From Marinifilum_A sediminis (lineage in GTDB: Bacteria; Bacteroidota; Bacteroidia; Bacteroidales; Marinifilaceae): a stretch of 64,000 bases of DNA. Under the pieces are notes generated by a model. The model ran no database searches, had not been told where the DNA came from, and saw only the letters and a list, made by a program, of their open reading frames with translations. The translations under genes were made by a program, and so were the position numbers. Below, one piece after another: positions 46,198 through 54,541 of the stretch. Where the stretch lies: assembly GCA_947496465.1 (NCBI GenBank), contig CANMCX010000008.1, positions 1 to 64,000 on the forward strand, read 5' to 3'. Position 1 is the first letter of the stretch, and each line of letters begins with the position of its first letter.

Positions 46198-48060
46198 TTA
46201 TTCTAATTCTAATATTAAAGATGTGTTTGGAGTCAAAGTGATTTTCCTTGTTGATAAATCATACTTTTTCTCACTTAAAATATCCTCTCCTGTACTGAAA
46301 TTCTTTAAACTTTCGGAAAATCGATCTAAACTTATATTCTGTGAAATGTCACCACTATTAATCACAACCATTACCGTTTTGTTTTCGTTCGATCTAAAAT
46401 AAACGTAAACATTGTTTTCTGGAATGTAGTGCATCAATTTTCCGGTATGGATGACTGGATTATTCTTCCGCCAATTCAATAATTTCTTCAAAAAATTAAA
46501 AGCTTCATTCTCTTTTTCGGTTCTTCCTACCTTGTTAAATGCATTTCGACCGTCACCATCCCAACCTCCGGGAAAATCGATTCTCATTTTACCATCACCA
46601 TCACTTTTCTTTCCTTCCATCAAGATTTCTATTCCAGAATAGATTTGAGGAATTCCACGTGTAGTCATTAAAAATGTCATCATGAGCTTAAACTTTTGAA
46701 TATCTCCCTTTAAAGTTGACATGATCCGATTGGTATCGTGATTTTCTGAGAATACCAACAAATTTTCTTTGTCTAGATAAAGATAATCCGAAGCCAAACT
46801 TTTGTAAAGTCTCACCATGCCATTCTCCCATTCCTGTTTCTCAAGAAAAGCTTTTTCCAAAGCAACAAACAATTGGAAATCCATAACGCAAGGCAAATTC
46901 GAATTGTATCCATCGGCATTTAGAGCATCCTTTTGCCAATAGGCAATATCAGCAGCAGATTTATACCATGTCTCTCCGACAATATTCAAATGAGGATACT
47001 CGTTAAGCAGAGCTTTTCCCCATTTGGACATTCCCTTAGGATCATTATAAGGATGAGTATCCATACGAATTCCATCCAAATTGGCATATTCAACCCACCA
47101 AATGCTATTTTGAATTAAGTAAGTCATCAACAATTCATTTTGCTGATTTAAATCGGGCATGCTTTTATCAAACCAACCATTCGAAAATTGAATTTTATCC
47201 GCTTTAGAAGCGTATGGATCTTGAAGTGTAGATTTTCGGTGATTTGAATTCATATATTCATCGTGCACATGAACCCAATCTTTTTGTGGCAAATCATTCA
47301 TCCACCAATGAGCTCTTGCGCAATGATTAAAGACCATATCTTTAATCAATTTAATGCCGCGTTTTTTACATTCTTTGGACAATTGCAAATAGGCTTCATT
47401 ACCACCATATCGAGCATCAATATTGTAATAATCGGATATTGCATAAGTGTGATAAGAACCTCTGGCTTCATTATCTTCAAGCAATGGTGTATTCCACAAG
47501 GCAGTTACTCCCATTTCTTGAAGGTAATCAAGATGATTGATGATTCCTTGAATATCACCACCATGACGTCCATCGTAGTTTTCACGATCAAGTTTTTCAG
47601 TCAATCCTTCAACTGAATCGTTTTCAGGATTTCCATTAGCAAACCGATCCGGCATCAACAGATAGATCACATCTGATGAATCAAATCCTTTACGATCAGC
47701 AGAAGCCTCTTTTCTCTTTTTTAATTCGTATTGATAGACTAGTTTCTTTCCTTCTTTATTCACAAAGGTCAAATCGAAAACTCCGGGCTTAGCCTTCTTT
47801 GTAATCAACAAATCAATAAATAGATAATTCTTATTCTCGACTTCCCGAATACCCTTTAATTCAACTCCTGTAAATGAAAACTCAGGTTTATACTCTCCAA
47901 TTCCTTCACCGTAAACCAATAATTGTAGATTTTGATTTTTCATTCCTGTCCACCAAAACATAGGTTCCAGCTTCTCTATTTTAGTTTCTTGTGCTAGTGC
48001 ACCTACAGCTAAAAAAGAAATGAAAAGTAACGTGAATAAAAATTGTCTAACTGAGTTCAT
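46198..48060 (-). CDS. SusA-like GH13 alpha-amylase/neopullulanase (second copy)
   Basis: The 620-residue secreted enzyme has the same order as the protein encoded at 34039: signal peptide, cyclomaltodextrinase-type N-domain (FWWTGMKNQNLQLLVYGEGI) and a GH13 barrel with IRMDTHPYND, NIVGETWYK and FSENHDTNR. Identity to the other copy is high along the whole length by eye, so they are paralogues. This copy lies inside the maltose operon between the GH65 and GH31 genes and should cut maltooligosaccharides in the periplasm. Confidence 0.92.
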   Translation of the reverse strand: MNSVRQFLFTLLFISFLAVGALAQETKIEKLEPMFWWTGMKNQNLQLLVYGEGIGEYKPEFSFTGVELKGIREVENKNYLFIDLLITKKAKPGVFDLTFVNKEGKKLVYQYELKKRKEASADRKGFDSSDVIYLLMPDRFANGNPENDSVEGLTEKLDRENYDGRHGGDIQGIINHLDYLQEMGVTALWNTPLLEDNEARGSYHTYAISDYYNIDARYGGNEAYLQLSKECKKRGIKLIKDMVFNHCARAHWWMNDLPQKDWVHVHDEYMNSNHRKSTLQDPYASKADKIQFSNGWFDKSMPDLNQQNELLMTYLIQNSIWWVEYANLDGIRMDTHPYNDPKGMSKWGKALLNEYPHLNIVGETWYKSAADIAYWQKDALNADGYNSNLPCVMDFQLFVALEKAFLEKQEWENGMVRLYKSLASDYLYLDKENLLVFSENHDTNRIMSTLKGDIQKFKLMMTFLMTTRGIPQIYSGIEILMEGKKSDGDGKMRIDFPGGWDGDGRNAFNKVGRTEKENEAFNFLKKLLNWRKNNPVIHTGKLMHYIPENNVYVYFRSNENKTVMVVINSGDISQNISLDRFSESLKNFSTGEDILSEKKYDLSTRKITLTPNTSLILELE

Positions 48061-48080
48061 ACTTTAAAAAACTATGATTT

Positions 48081-48116
48081 AAAAAATCAGGATAAGAGAT
48101 GCTTCCCCTATCCTGA
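48081..48116 (-). terminator. Intrinsic terminator after the GH65 gene
   Basis: TCAGGATA (48087-48094) pairs with TATCCTGA (48109-48116) and on the minus strand is followed by six T. Being inside the operon it would lower expression of the downstream glycosidases relative to the transporter and GH65 genes. Confidence 0.65.
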
Positions 48117-48133
48117 AATTTCATTACTAATTA

Positions 48134-50446
48134 TTAGGCATGTTCGATTACCAAACTGCTCTCTTTTTCAATTTTATATTCGTCATCCTTAATGAAAATG
48201 CTGATATTTTCACCTTCTTCGTTGATAACGCCAACACCTTCATCCGAAACGGTAACATTAATCAAGTTCCCTCTGAAACGAACTTTGAAAGAGTATGATT
48301 TCCATTCTTTCGGAATCAATGGGTTCAATACCAATTGACCATTCACAACGCGTAACCCCCCGAATCCTTCAACAATCGACATCCATGTTCCAGCCATACT
48401 TGTAATGTGCAGACCTTCGTGAACCTCTTTGTTGTAATCATCCAAATCGAGACGAGAAGTTCTCAAGTACAAATCGTATGCTCCTTCAATATCACCAACC
48501 TTTGATGCAAGAATGGAATGAATACATGGAGAAAGAGAAGACTCGTGCAATGTTCTTGGCTCGTAGAAATCGTAGTTCTTCTTAATTGTTTCCAAATCGT
48601 ACTGATCTTCGAACAAATAGATTCCCTGCAAAACATCAGCTTGCTTAATGAAACATGAACGCAAAATTCTATCCCATGACCAATGCTGGTTAATTGGGCG
48701 AATTGCCGGATCAAGATCAGCAGCTAAAATTTGTTCCTTATCCATATATCCTTCCTGTTGCAAGAAAACACCTGTTTCCTCATCAACCGGGTAGAACATA
48801 TTTTCAATAATATCATTCCACTTTGCAGTCTCTGTTGCAAAATCGAAATTCAAATTGCTCATTATCTCATTAAAACGAGTAGCATCTGAATCTTTAACAA
48901 TTTGCATTGCCTCCTGTGCATATTTCATACACCAGGTTGCAATTGTACTAGTGTACCAATTGTTATTGATATTGTTTTCATATTCATTAGGTCCTGTAAC
49001 ACCAATCATCACATACTTTTTCTTAGCTTGAGAAAAAGAAACACGTTGACTCCAGAATCTAGAAATACCTATCAAAACGTCCAATCCAAATTCCGCCAAG
49101 TATTTTTCATCTGCAGTATGACGGACGTAATTGTAAATGGCAAAAGCAATGGCTCCATTACGATGAATTTCTTCAAATGTAATTTCCCACTCATTATGGC
49201 ACTCCTCACCATTCATGGTTACCATTGGATACAAAGCAGCTCCATTGGTAAATCCAAGCTTTTCCGCATTCTCAATCGCTTTTTGTAATTGCTTGTGACG
49301 ATAAATCAACAAATTTCGAGTAACCTCTGGCTTAGAAGTACTCAAATAGAAAGGAACACAATATGCTTCAGTATCCCAATAAGTTGATCCACCATATTTC
49401 TCTCCAGTAAATCCTTTTGGACCAATATTCAATCTTTCATCCTCTCCAGTATAGGTCTGGTTCATTTGGAAAATATTGAATCGAATTGCCTGTTGCGCTG
49501 CTACATCTCCTTCAATTACAATATCACTATTTGCCCACTTATCAGCCCAGGCATTAACATGTTCTTCCAATAAAGCACCGTAGCCTTTAGCATAGGCAGC
49601 AGAAACAACAGTTTGTGCATCCGATGCAATATCAGATTTACTGTGATTTAATGAACTTAGAACACCTGCATATTTGTAAATAGACAATTCTTGGTTTTGC
49701 TCTACTTCAAACTCTAGAGTATTTGAAATGTATTTTTCTTCTTCGTTCAAAGAAGGATTTAGCACCAGTTTCTGACCATCCTTGTAAACATCATATTTTA
49801 TGCTCATACAAACATGAAAATCTAGTTTTTTGGTTTTGGCAGTTACAAATCCTTCTCCAGATAATGATTTTACCTGTAGGATTTCCCAAAATTTCTCATC
49901 GTAATTTGAATCCTCGTTCATAACATCGGCATCGATGTATGGAGTGAAGCTAATTTTACCATCAAAATTTAAAGGAGTTACTGAATAACGAATTGCACCA
50001 ACTTCCGATGTAACAATACTCAAAAATCTTTTGGCTTCAATCTTTACTTGATTGCCATTAGATAGTTTTGCAATGAAAGAGCGTTCTAAAACACCTTCCT
50101 TCATGTTCAAGGTACGTACAAAACCACTCACCTCACACTTTGCCAAATCAAGCATTTCTCCATTGATTTTCACATCAATTCCAATCCAGGTTGGAGCGTT
50201 TAATACTTTTGCAAAATATTCAGGGTATCCGTTTTTCCACCAACCTACACGAGTTTTATCAGGATAATAAACTCCTGCAACATAGGTTCCTTGTAATGTT
50301 TCTCCTGAGTAATGTTCCTCGAACATGGCACGCTGTCCCATATTACCATTACCCAAACTAAATATGCTTTCAGATGCGCGGTGGTTTTCAGGATTAAATC
50401 CCTCTTCAATTATGCACCACTCATCATGCTTTAAATACTCGTTCAT
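48134..50446 (-). CDS. GH65 family maltose (or related disaccharide) phosphorylase
   Basis: The 770-residue cytoplasmic protein matches GH65: an N-terminal beta-sandwich (1-270), a helical barrel and a C-terminal beta domain. The catalytic glutamate lies in the MNGEECHNEWEITFEEIHRN block near residue 412, and KQADVLQG marks the phosphate-binding region. The enzyme would split maltose with phosphate into glucose and beta-glucose-1-phosphate. Its closeness to the beta-phosphoglucomutase gene supports phosphorolysis over hydrolysis. Trehalose or kojibiose as substrate cannot be excluded from sequence, but the starch setting favours maltose. Confidence 0.9.
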   Translation of the reverse strand: MNEYLKHDEWCIIEEGFNPENHRASESIFSLGNGNMGQRAMFEEHYSGETLQGTYVAGVYYPDKTRVGWWKNGYPEYFAKVLNAPTWIGIDVKINGEMLDLAKCEVSGFVRTLNMKEGVLERSFIAKLSNGNQVKIEAKRFLSIVTSEVGAIRYSVTPLNFDGKISFTPYIDADVMNEDSNYDEKFWEILQVKSLSGEGFVTAKTKKLDFHVCMSIKYDVYKDGQKLVLNPSLNEEEKYISNTLEFEVEQNQELSIYKYAGVLSSLNHSKSDIASDAQTVVSAAYAKGYGALLEEHVNAWADKWANSDIVIEGDVAAQQAIRFNIFQMNQTYTGEDERLNIGPKGFTGEKYGGSTYWDTEAYCVPFYLSTSKPEVTRNLLIYRHKQLQKAIENAEKLGFTNGAALYPMVTMNGEECHNEWEITFEEIHRNGAIAFAIYNYVRHTADEKYLAEFGLDVLIGISRFWSQRVSFSQAKKKYVMIGVTGPNEYENNINNNWYTSTIATWCMKYAQEAMQIVKDSDATRFNEIMSNLNFDFATETAKWNDIIENMFYPVDEETGVFLQQEGYMDKEQILAADLDPAIRPINQHWSWDRILRSCFIKQADVLQGIYLFEDQYDLETIKKNYDFYEPRTLHESSLSPCIHSILASKVGDIEGAYDLYLRTSRLDLDDYNKEVHEGLHITSMAGTWMSIVEGFGGLRVVNGQLVLNPLIPKEWKSYSFKVRFRGNLINVTVSDEGVGVINEEGENISIFIKDDEYKIEKESSLVIEHA

Positions 50447-50559
50447 GATTAATTTCTTTAAAAATGTAATCCTACCGCAATAACAGTATCAGTAAACAGC
50501 AATTATTTTATTCACCGTTAACCACTCACTGTTTGTTTTACACTATTTACTGATTCTTA

Positions 50560-51207
50560 TTAAAAATTTAATTGAGCCATGGTAAATCCTACGAATCCCG
50601 GAACAACAATATTTGCTTTTCCGAGTACTTCTGGTGAACCAATCCCAACACATCTCATATTACCATTAATGGCAGCTTCGACACCTGCTTCGGCATCTTC
50701 AAAAACGATACATTCCGATGGTGAAAATCCTAATAGCTCGGCTCCTTTCAGGAACACTTCAGGATCAGGCTTTGCATTGCTAACATGAGTTCCGTCAACA
50801 ACAGCATCGAAGTAATCAGTCAATTCCAACTGATTTAAAATAGTCATGGCATTTTTACTTGCCGAACCCAAAGCTATTTTCACCCCTTCCGCTTTTAGTT
50901 CATTAAAGAAATCTTTTACACCTGGAAGAATCTCGTCCGGAGTCATTTTCAAAATAAACTCCACGTAGTTTTTGTTCTTTTTATCAGCTAACTCTAGCTT
51001 TGTTTTATCGTCTAATTCAACTCCCCCAATTTCTAATAAGATATCTAATGAAGTCATTCTACTAACTCCTTTTAATCTTTCATTATCTTCCTCGGTAAAG
51101 TCAAATCCCAATTCATTTGCTAAACTTTTCCATGCGATGTAATGATACTTTGCTGTATCAACAACCACTCCATCTAAATCAAAGATGCATGCACTAATCT
51201 TTCCCAT
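50560..51207 (-). CDS. pgmB: Beta-phosphoglucomutase
   Basis: From the ATG at 51207 the product is 215 residues and begins MGKISACIFDLDGVVVDTAK, the HAD nucleophile motif DxDGVxxDT of beta-phosphoglucomutase. An ATG at 51249 would overlap the MFS gene and add a poor N-terminus, so I reject it. GSASKNA and FEDAEAGVEAA supply the other HAD motifs. It converts beta-glucose-1-phosphate from the GH65 enzyme into glucose-6-phosphate in the cytoplasm. It lies 19 bases after the MFS gene. Confidence 0.92.
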   Translation of the reverse strand: MGKISACIFDLDGVVVDTAKYHYIAWKSLANELGFDFTEEDNERLKGVSRMTSLDILLEIGGVELDDKTKLELADKKNKNYVEFILKMTPDEILPGVKDFFNELKAEGVKIALGSASKNAMTILNQLELTDYFDAVVDGTHVSNAKPDPEVFLKGAELLGFSPSECIVFEDAEAGVEAAINGNMRCVGIGSPEVLGKANIVVPGFVGFTMAQLNF

Positions 51208-51226
51208 CGGTTTGTTTAAATAAATT

Positions 51227-52570
51227 TTAATTTTCTGATTGCTTAACAAAAAGCACAGATATGGATCCTAAAATCATAATCACTCCGGCAAAAACAAGAA
51301 TATAGATTCCTTGTCCACTGAAGAAAGTTCTAAGAATAGGACCTCCAAATACACCACTTAAAATCTGTGGCACAACAACAGTTAAATTGAATAATCCCAT
51401 GTAGATTCCCATACGCTTTGCAGGTAAAACTCCTGATAAAATCGTATAAGGCATTGCAAGAATTCCAGCCCATGCTATTCCAACTCCAATCATCGAAATC
51501 AGAAGCATGTATTGATTTGTAAATAACATTGTAGAAATGAATCCTAATCCTCCAACTAATAATGCTCCAGCATATACAGTTTTACGACTTGTTAAACTGA
51601 TTAATTTAGGCATTACAATAGAGAACAAAGCTGCAACTAAACTGTACATGGCAAAGCACATTCCAACCCAGTTTCCAGCCTCATTAAAGGCACTTAAAAT
51701 ATTAGTATTCGTCTCTGTCTCGGCATTAAAATCAATTGGAACACCAAAATAATGTTGTGAAATTGCTGTTGTAGAGTAAACCCACAATAAGAAAAGCGGA
51801 AACCAAGAAAACAGCTGTACAATTGACAGTTGCTTCATTGTTTTTGGCATATTCATCAATAAAGTCCAAAAGCTTTCTTTTACAGATTTATCTTCTTCAG
51901 TAATATTATTGTATGCTTCGAATTCTTCCGGTGGATATTCTTTTGTTTTAAATACAGTAACCAATACACTGATTAAAAGAAGAGATCCTCCTATATAAAA
52001 CGACCATATAACAGAAGGTGCTACATTACCACCAATAGAATCATTTGAAATTCCTGCAGCTGTTAATATAAATGGCAAAGCCGATCCAATTACAGCTCCA
52101 ACATTAATTAGGAAACTTTGAACAGAATAACCTACATTTCGTTGTTCCTCTGGTGTCATATCGGCAACCAAGGCTCTAAATGGCTGAAAAGTTACATTAA
52201 ATGAACCATCCATTAGTGCCAACATTACCACACCAAATATCAATGCGCTTCCGCCTTTAACTATCATAGGAGCGTTTGGCATAAAGAACATGGCTAGCAT
52301 AGAAACAATAGCTCCAAAAAGAATGTAAGGAGATCTTCTTCCAAGTTTATTCCAGGTCTTGTCACTAGCTGCTCCAACTACTGGTTGAACCAGTAATCCC
52401 ATAATAGGTGCTACCAACCAGAAAAATGATAATTCGTGTGGGTCGGCTCCCAAACTTGTTAAAATTCTACTTGCATTTGCATTTTGTAGTGCAAAACCGA
52501 ATTGTACTCCAAGAAAACCGAAACTTAAATTCCAGATTTGCCAAAAGCTTAAACGAGGTTGTTTCTTCAT
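51227..52570 (-). CDS. MFS sugar transporter (maltose-type, SLC45-like)
   Basis: The 447-residue inner-membrane protein has twelve membrane segments, and the motif GAASDKTWNKLGRRSPYILFGA marks the loop after segment two, as in SLC45/GPH-related sugar:proton symporters. As first gene of the operon with pgmB, GH65 and amylases, it most likely brings maltose or short maltooligosaccharides from the periplasm into the cytoplasm. The operator-like palindrome at 52957 lies in its upstream region. Confidence 0.88.
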   Translation of the reverse strand: MKKQPRLSFWQIWNLSFGFLGVQFGFALQNANASRILTSLGADPHELSFFWLVAPIMGLLVQPVVGAASDKTWNKLGRRSPYILFGAIVSMLAMFFMPNAPMIVKGGSALIFGVVMLALMDGSFNVTFQPFRALVADMTPEEQRNVGYSVQSFLINVGAVIGSALPFILTAAGISNDSIGGNVAPSVIWSFYIGGSLLLISVLVTVFKTKEYPPEEFEAYNNITEEDKSVKESFWTLLMNMPKTMKQLSIVQLFSWFPLFLLWVYSTTAISQHYFGVPIDFNAETETNTNILSAFNEAGNWVGMCFAMYSLVAALFSIVMPKLISLTSRKTVYAGALLVGGLGFISTMLFTNQYMLLISMIGVGIAWAGILAMPYTILSGVLPAKRMGIYMGLFNLTVVVPQILSGVFGGPILRTFFSGQGIYILVFAGVIMILGSISVLFVKQSEN

Positions 52571-53041
52571 TTGATCAATTTTAATACTCTGTCTTAAAAA
52601 ATACAGACGTTTGAATTTGCTTATATTAGTATAACTCTAGCCTAATGAGCCTACAATATCGCAACAATTTATTAGGAAGAAGAAACAAAGAAAGGATCGT
52701 GAATCAATGTGAAAGAACACACTACAAAGACCAACTAACCATTAAATATCACAACTAACATTTAATAGATTCAGATCGTTTACATTTCCTTCGTCTATCC
52801 GGAAATGAGATCATATTTTTGTAAGGAAGTATATTACTTAAGTCGGAAATGAGGTTTCCCTCTGTGAGCAAAATTAAAGAAAATTAACGAATCCATCAAA
52901 ATTTCTATAGCACACAAAACTCTACAACCCACTAATTACGGGCTGAAACACCTATATCAAACGTTTGCAACAATTTGTAAAAAAAAATCATTTTTGTATC
53001 AGGAATTAACAATTTTCCTAGGCTTATTTCATTTTGCAAAC
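52571..53041. other. Upstream region of the maltose operon
   Basis: This 470-base gap has no coding frame. It holds the LacI-type palindrome at 52957 and two CGGAAATGAG-containing sequences (52799-52809 and 52840-52853), one of which is also found upstream of susC. The operon promoter must lie here, but I see no unambiguous -7 box on the minus strand. Confidence 0.6.
52957..52969. promoter_or_regulatory. LacI-type operator upstream of the MFS operon
   Basis: TCAAACGTTTGCA contains the perfect palindrome CAAACGTTTG with a central CG, typical of LacI/CcpA-family operators. It lies 387 bases upstream of the MFS start and resembles the tandem sites upstream of susC. Confidence 0.6.
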
Positions 53042-53065
53042 AAAAAAAGGCTGCAAAATGCAGCC
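53042..53065 (-). terminator. Intrinsic terminator of the LacI gene
   Basis: GGCTGCA-AAA-TGCAGCC is followed on the minus strand by seven T, about 25 bases after the stop at 53091. It insulates the regulator gene from the MFS operon. Confidence 0.9.
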
Positions 53066-53090
53066 TGTATATTATTATATAAGTAAAAAT

Positions 53091-54110
53091 TTAAAGTTTC
53101 TTTGTTGACCCTCTAACAATCAAATTCGTTTTTACAACTTTGGTAACAGGCTCATAATCCATATCTCCTTCTTTAATACGCCCTACCAACAATTCACTGG
53201 CTCTTAAACCAACCTCATAACCATGCTGCTCCAGAGTTGTTAAGTTAGGATCAGTAGTCCTGGACACAAGTCCATCAGTAAAACCAACAATTGAAATATC
53301 CTCTGGCACTCTAAAACCAACTTTTTTTACTGCCGTTAATGCCCCTGCTGCCGTTAATTCATTAACTGCAAAAATCGCATCAGGCGGTGTGGATAACTTT
53401 AACAGTTCAGGTGTCAACTCAATTGATTCTTCATAACTATCGCACTTAATAATCAAATTTTCATCAATTGGCATTTTGTGCTTTAACAGAGCCTGGCGAT
53501 ATCCTTTTAGTCTGTTTTGTCCTAACAGCATATGCTGCGGTGCAGATAAATGTGCAATACGTTTACAACCTATATTAATTAAGTGCTCAACTGCCGCAAA
53601 AGCTCCAGCAAAATCGTCAACAATTACATTATCAGAAGAAAGTTCATTACAAACTCTATCGAAAAATACAATTGGGATACCATTGTCTCTCAACTCTTTA
53701 AAATGACTAAAATCTTTAGTTTCCTTTGACATGGAAACCAAAACGCCATCAACTCGACTTGAAAGTAGAGCTTGAACATTGGCAATTTCCCTCTCAAATG
53801 ATTCATTAGACTGAAACATCATTACATTATACCCAGCTTTATTAGCAATTTCCTCAATTCCACTTATAACCGACGAAAAAAAATGGTGTACAATTTCGGG
53901 TATAATAACACCAATTATATTGGTCTTACTATGTCGCAAACTTAAAGCAACAGCATTAGGCTTGTAATGCCACTCCTTAGCTAACTTATTTACAGCCTCT
54001 TTGGTTTTTGAACTGATATCAGGATGATCTTTTAAAGCTCTTGAAACCGTCGAAGCGGAAATTCCCAATTCTTTTGCGATATCTTTTATAGTAACTTGAC
54101 CGCTTCTCAT
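53091..54110 (-). CDS. LacI-family transcriptional regulator of the maltose/starch genes
   Basis: The 339-residue protein has a LacI helix-turn-helix (VTIKDIAKELGISASTVSRA at 6-25, hinge LSLRHSKTNIIG) and a periplasmic-binding-protein-like effector domain (60-335). It lies between the MFS operon and the divergent susC gene, with operator-like sites on both sides, so it most likely regulates both arms. The effector is probably maltose or a derivative, by position. Bacteroides uses SusR for this job; no SusR-like gene is visible here. Confidence 0.92.
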   Translation of the reverse strand: MRSGQVTIKDIAKELGISASTVSRALKDHPDISSKTKEAVNKLAKEWHYKPNAVALSLRHSKTNIIGVIIPEIVHHFFSSVISGIEEIANKAGYNVMMFQSNESFEREIANVQALLSSRVDGVLVSMSKETKDFSHFKELRDNGIPIVFFDRVCNELSSDNVIVDDFAGAFAAVEHLINIGCKRIAHLSAPQHMLLGQNRLKGYRQALLKHKMPIDENLIIKCDSYEESIELTPELLKLSTPPDAIFAVNELTAAGALTAVKKVGFRVPEDISIVGFTDGLVSRTTDPNLTTLEQHGYEVGLRASELLVGRIKEGDMDYEPVTKVVKTNLIVRGSTKKL

Positions 54111-54297
54111 AAAAATTTCATAAATTAATAAATCAGAGAATTGAATGCAACTTTAATGTTATCAAAGCATTAAAACACTTTAATGGCTGTGGTTTTTTTA
54201 TAGCTGCAAGCTTCGTAAATATAGAAAAAATTAAACAATTTAATCCTTTTAAATACTATTTATTTGGATAATATTCAATTATTTCAATATTTAAATA

Positions 54298-54322
54298 TCA
54301 AACGATTGCGGTAACGATTGCG
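54298..54322. promoter_or_regulatory. Tandem LacI-type operator-like sites upstream of susC
   Basis: TCAAACGATTGCG and GTAACGATTGCG lie head to tail. Each resembles the palindrome at 52957 (TCAAACGTTTGCA). They lie about 220 bases upstream of the SusC start and about 190 upstream of the LacI start, so they could serve either gene. Confidence 0.5.
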
Positions 54323-54454
54323 ATGATTTATTCACACTTAACTATCAATCATTTATAAGATCATTACGACAATATTTATCTTTGATTACAGAAAAAACTA
54401 AGGCTAATTTAAGGTTTTGATAACTTTAACATGATTTTAATGTGGGAAGCTTAA

Positions 54455-54480
54455 AAGTCGGAAATTTGAGTTCATATTTG
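54455..54480 (+). promoter_or_regulatory. Shared motif and possible promoter of susC
   Basis: AAGTCGGAAAT (54455-54465) recurs upstream of the MFS operon, and CATATTTG (54473-54480) is one base from the Bacteroidota -7 consensus TAnnTTTG. It lies about 62 bases before the SusC ATG, a normal leader length. The rest of 54111-54541 is non-coding. Confidence 0.4.
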
Positions 54481-54541
54481 CATCTTGTTTAAAGGATCTT
54501 AACCTATAACTAATTTCTAATTTATCTTAAATTTCTATTTT

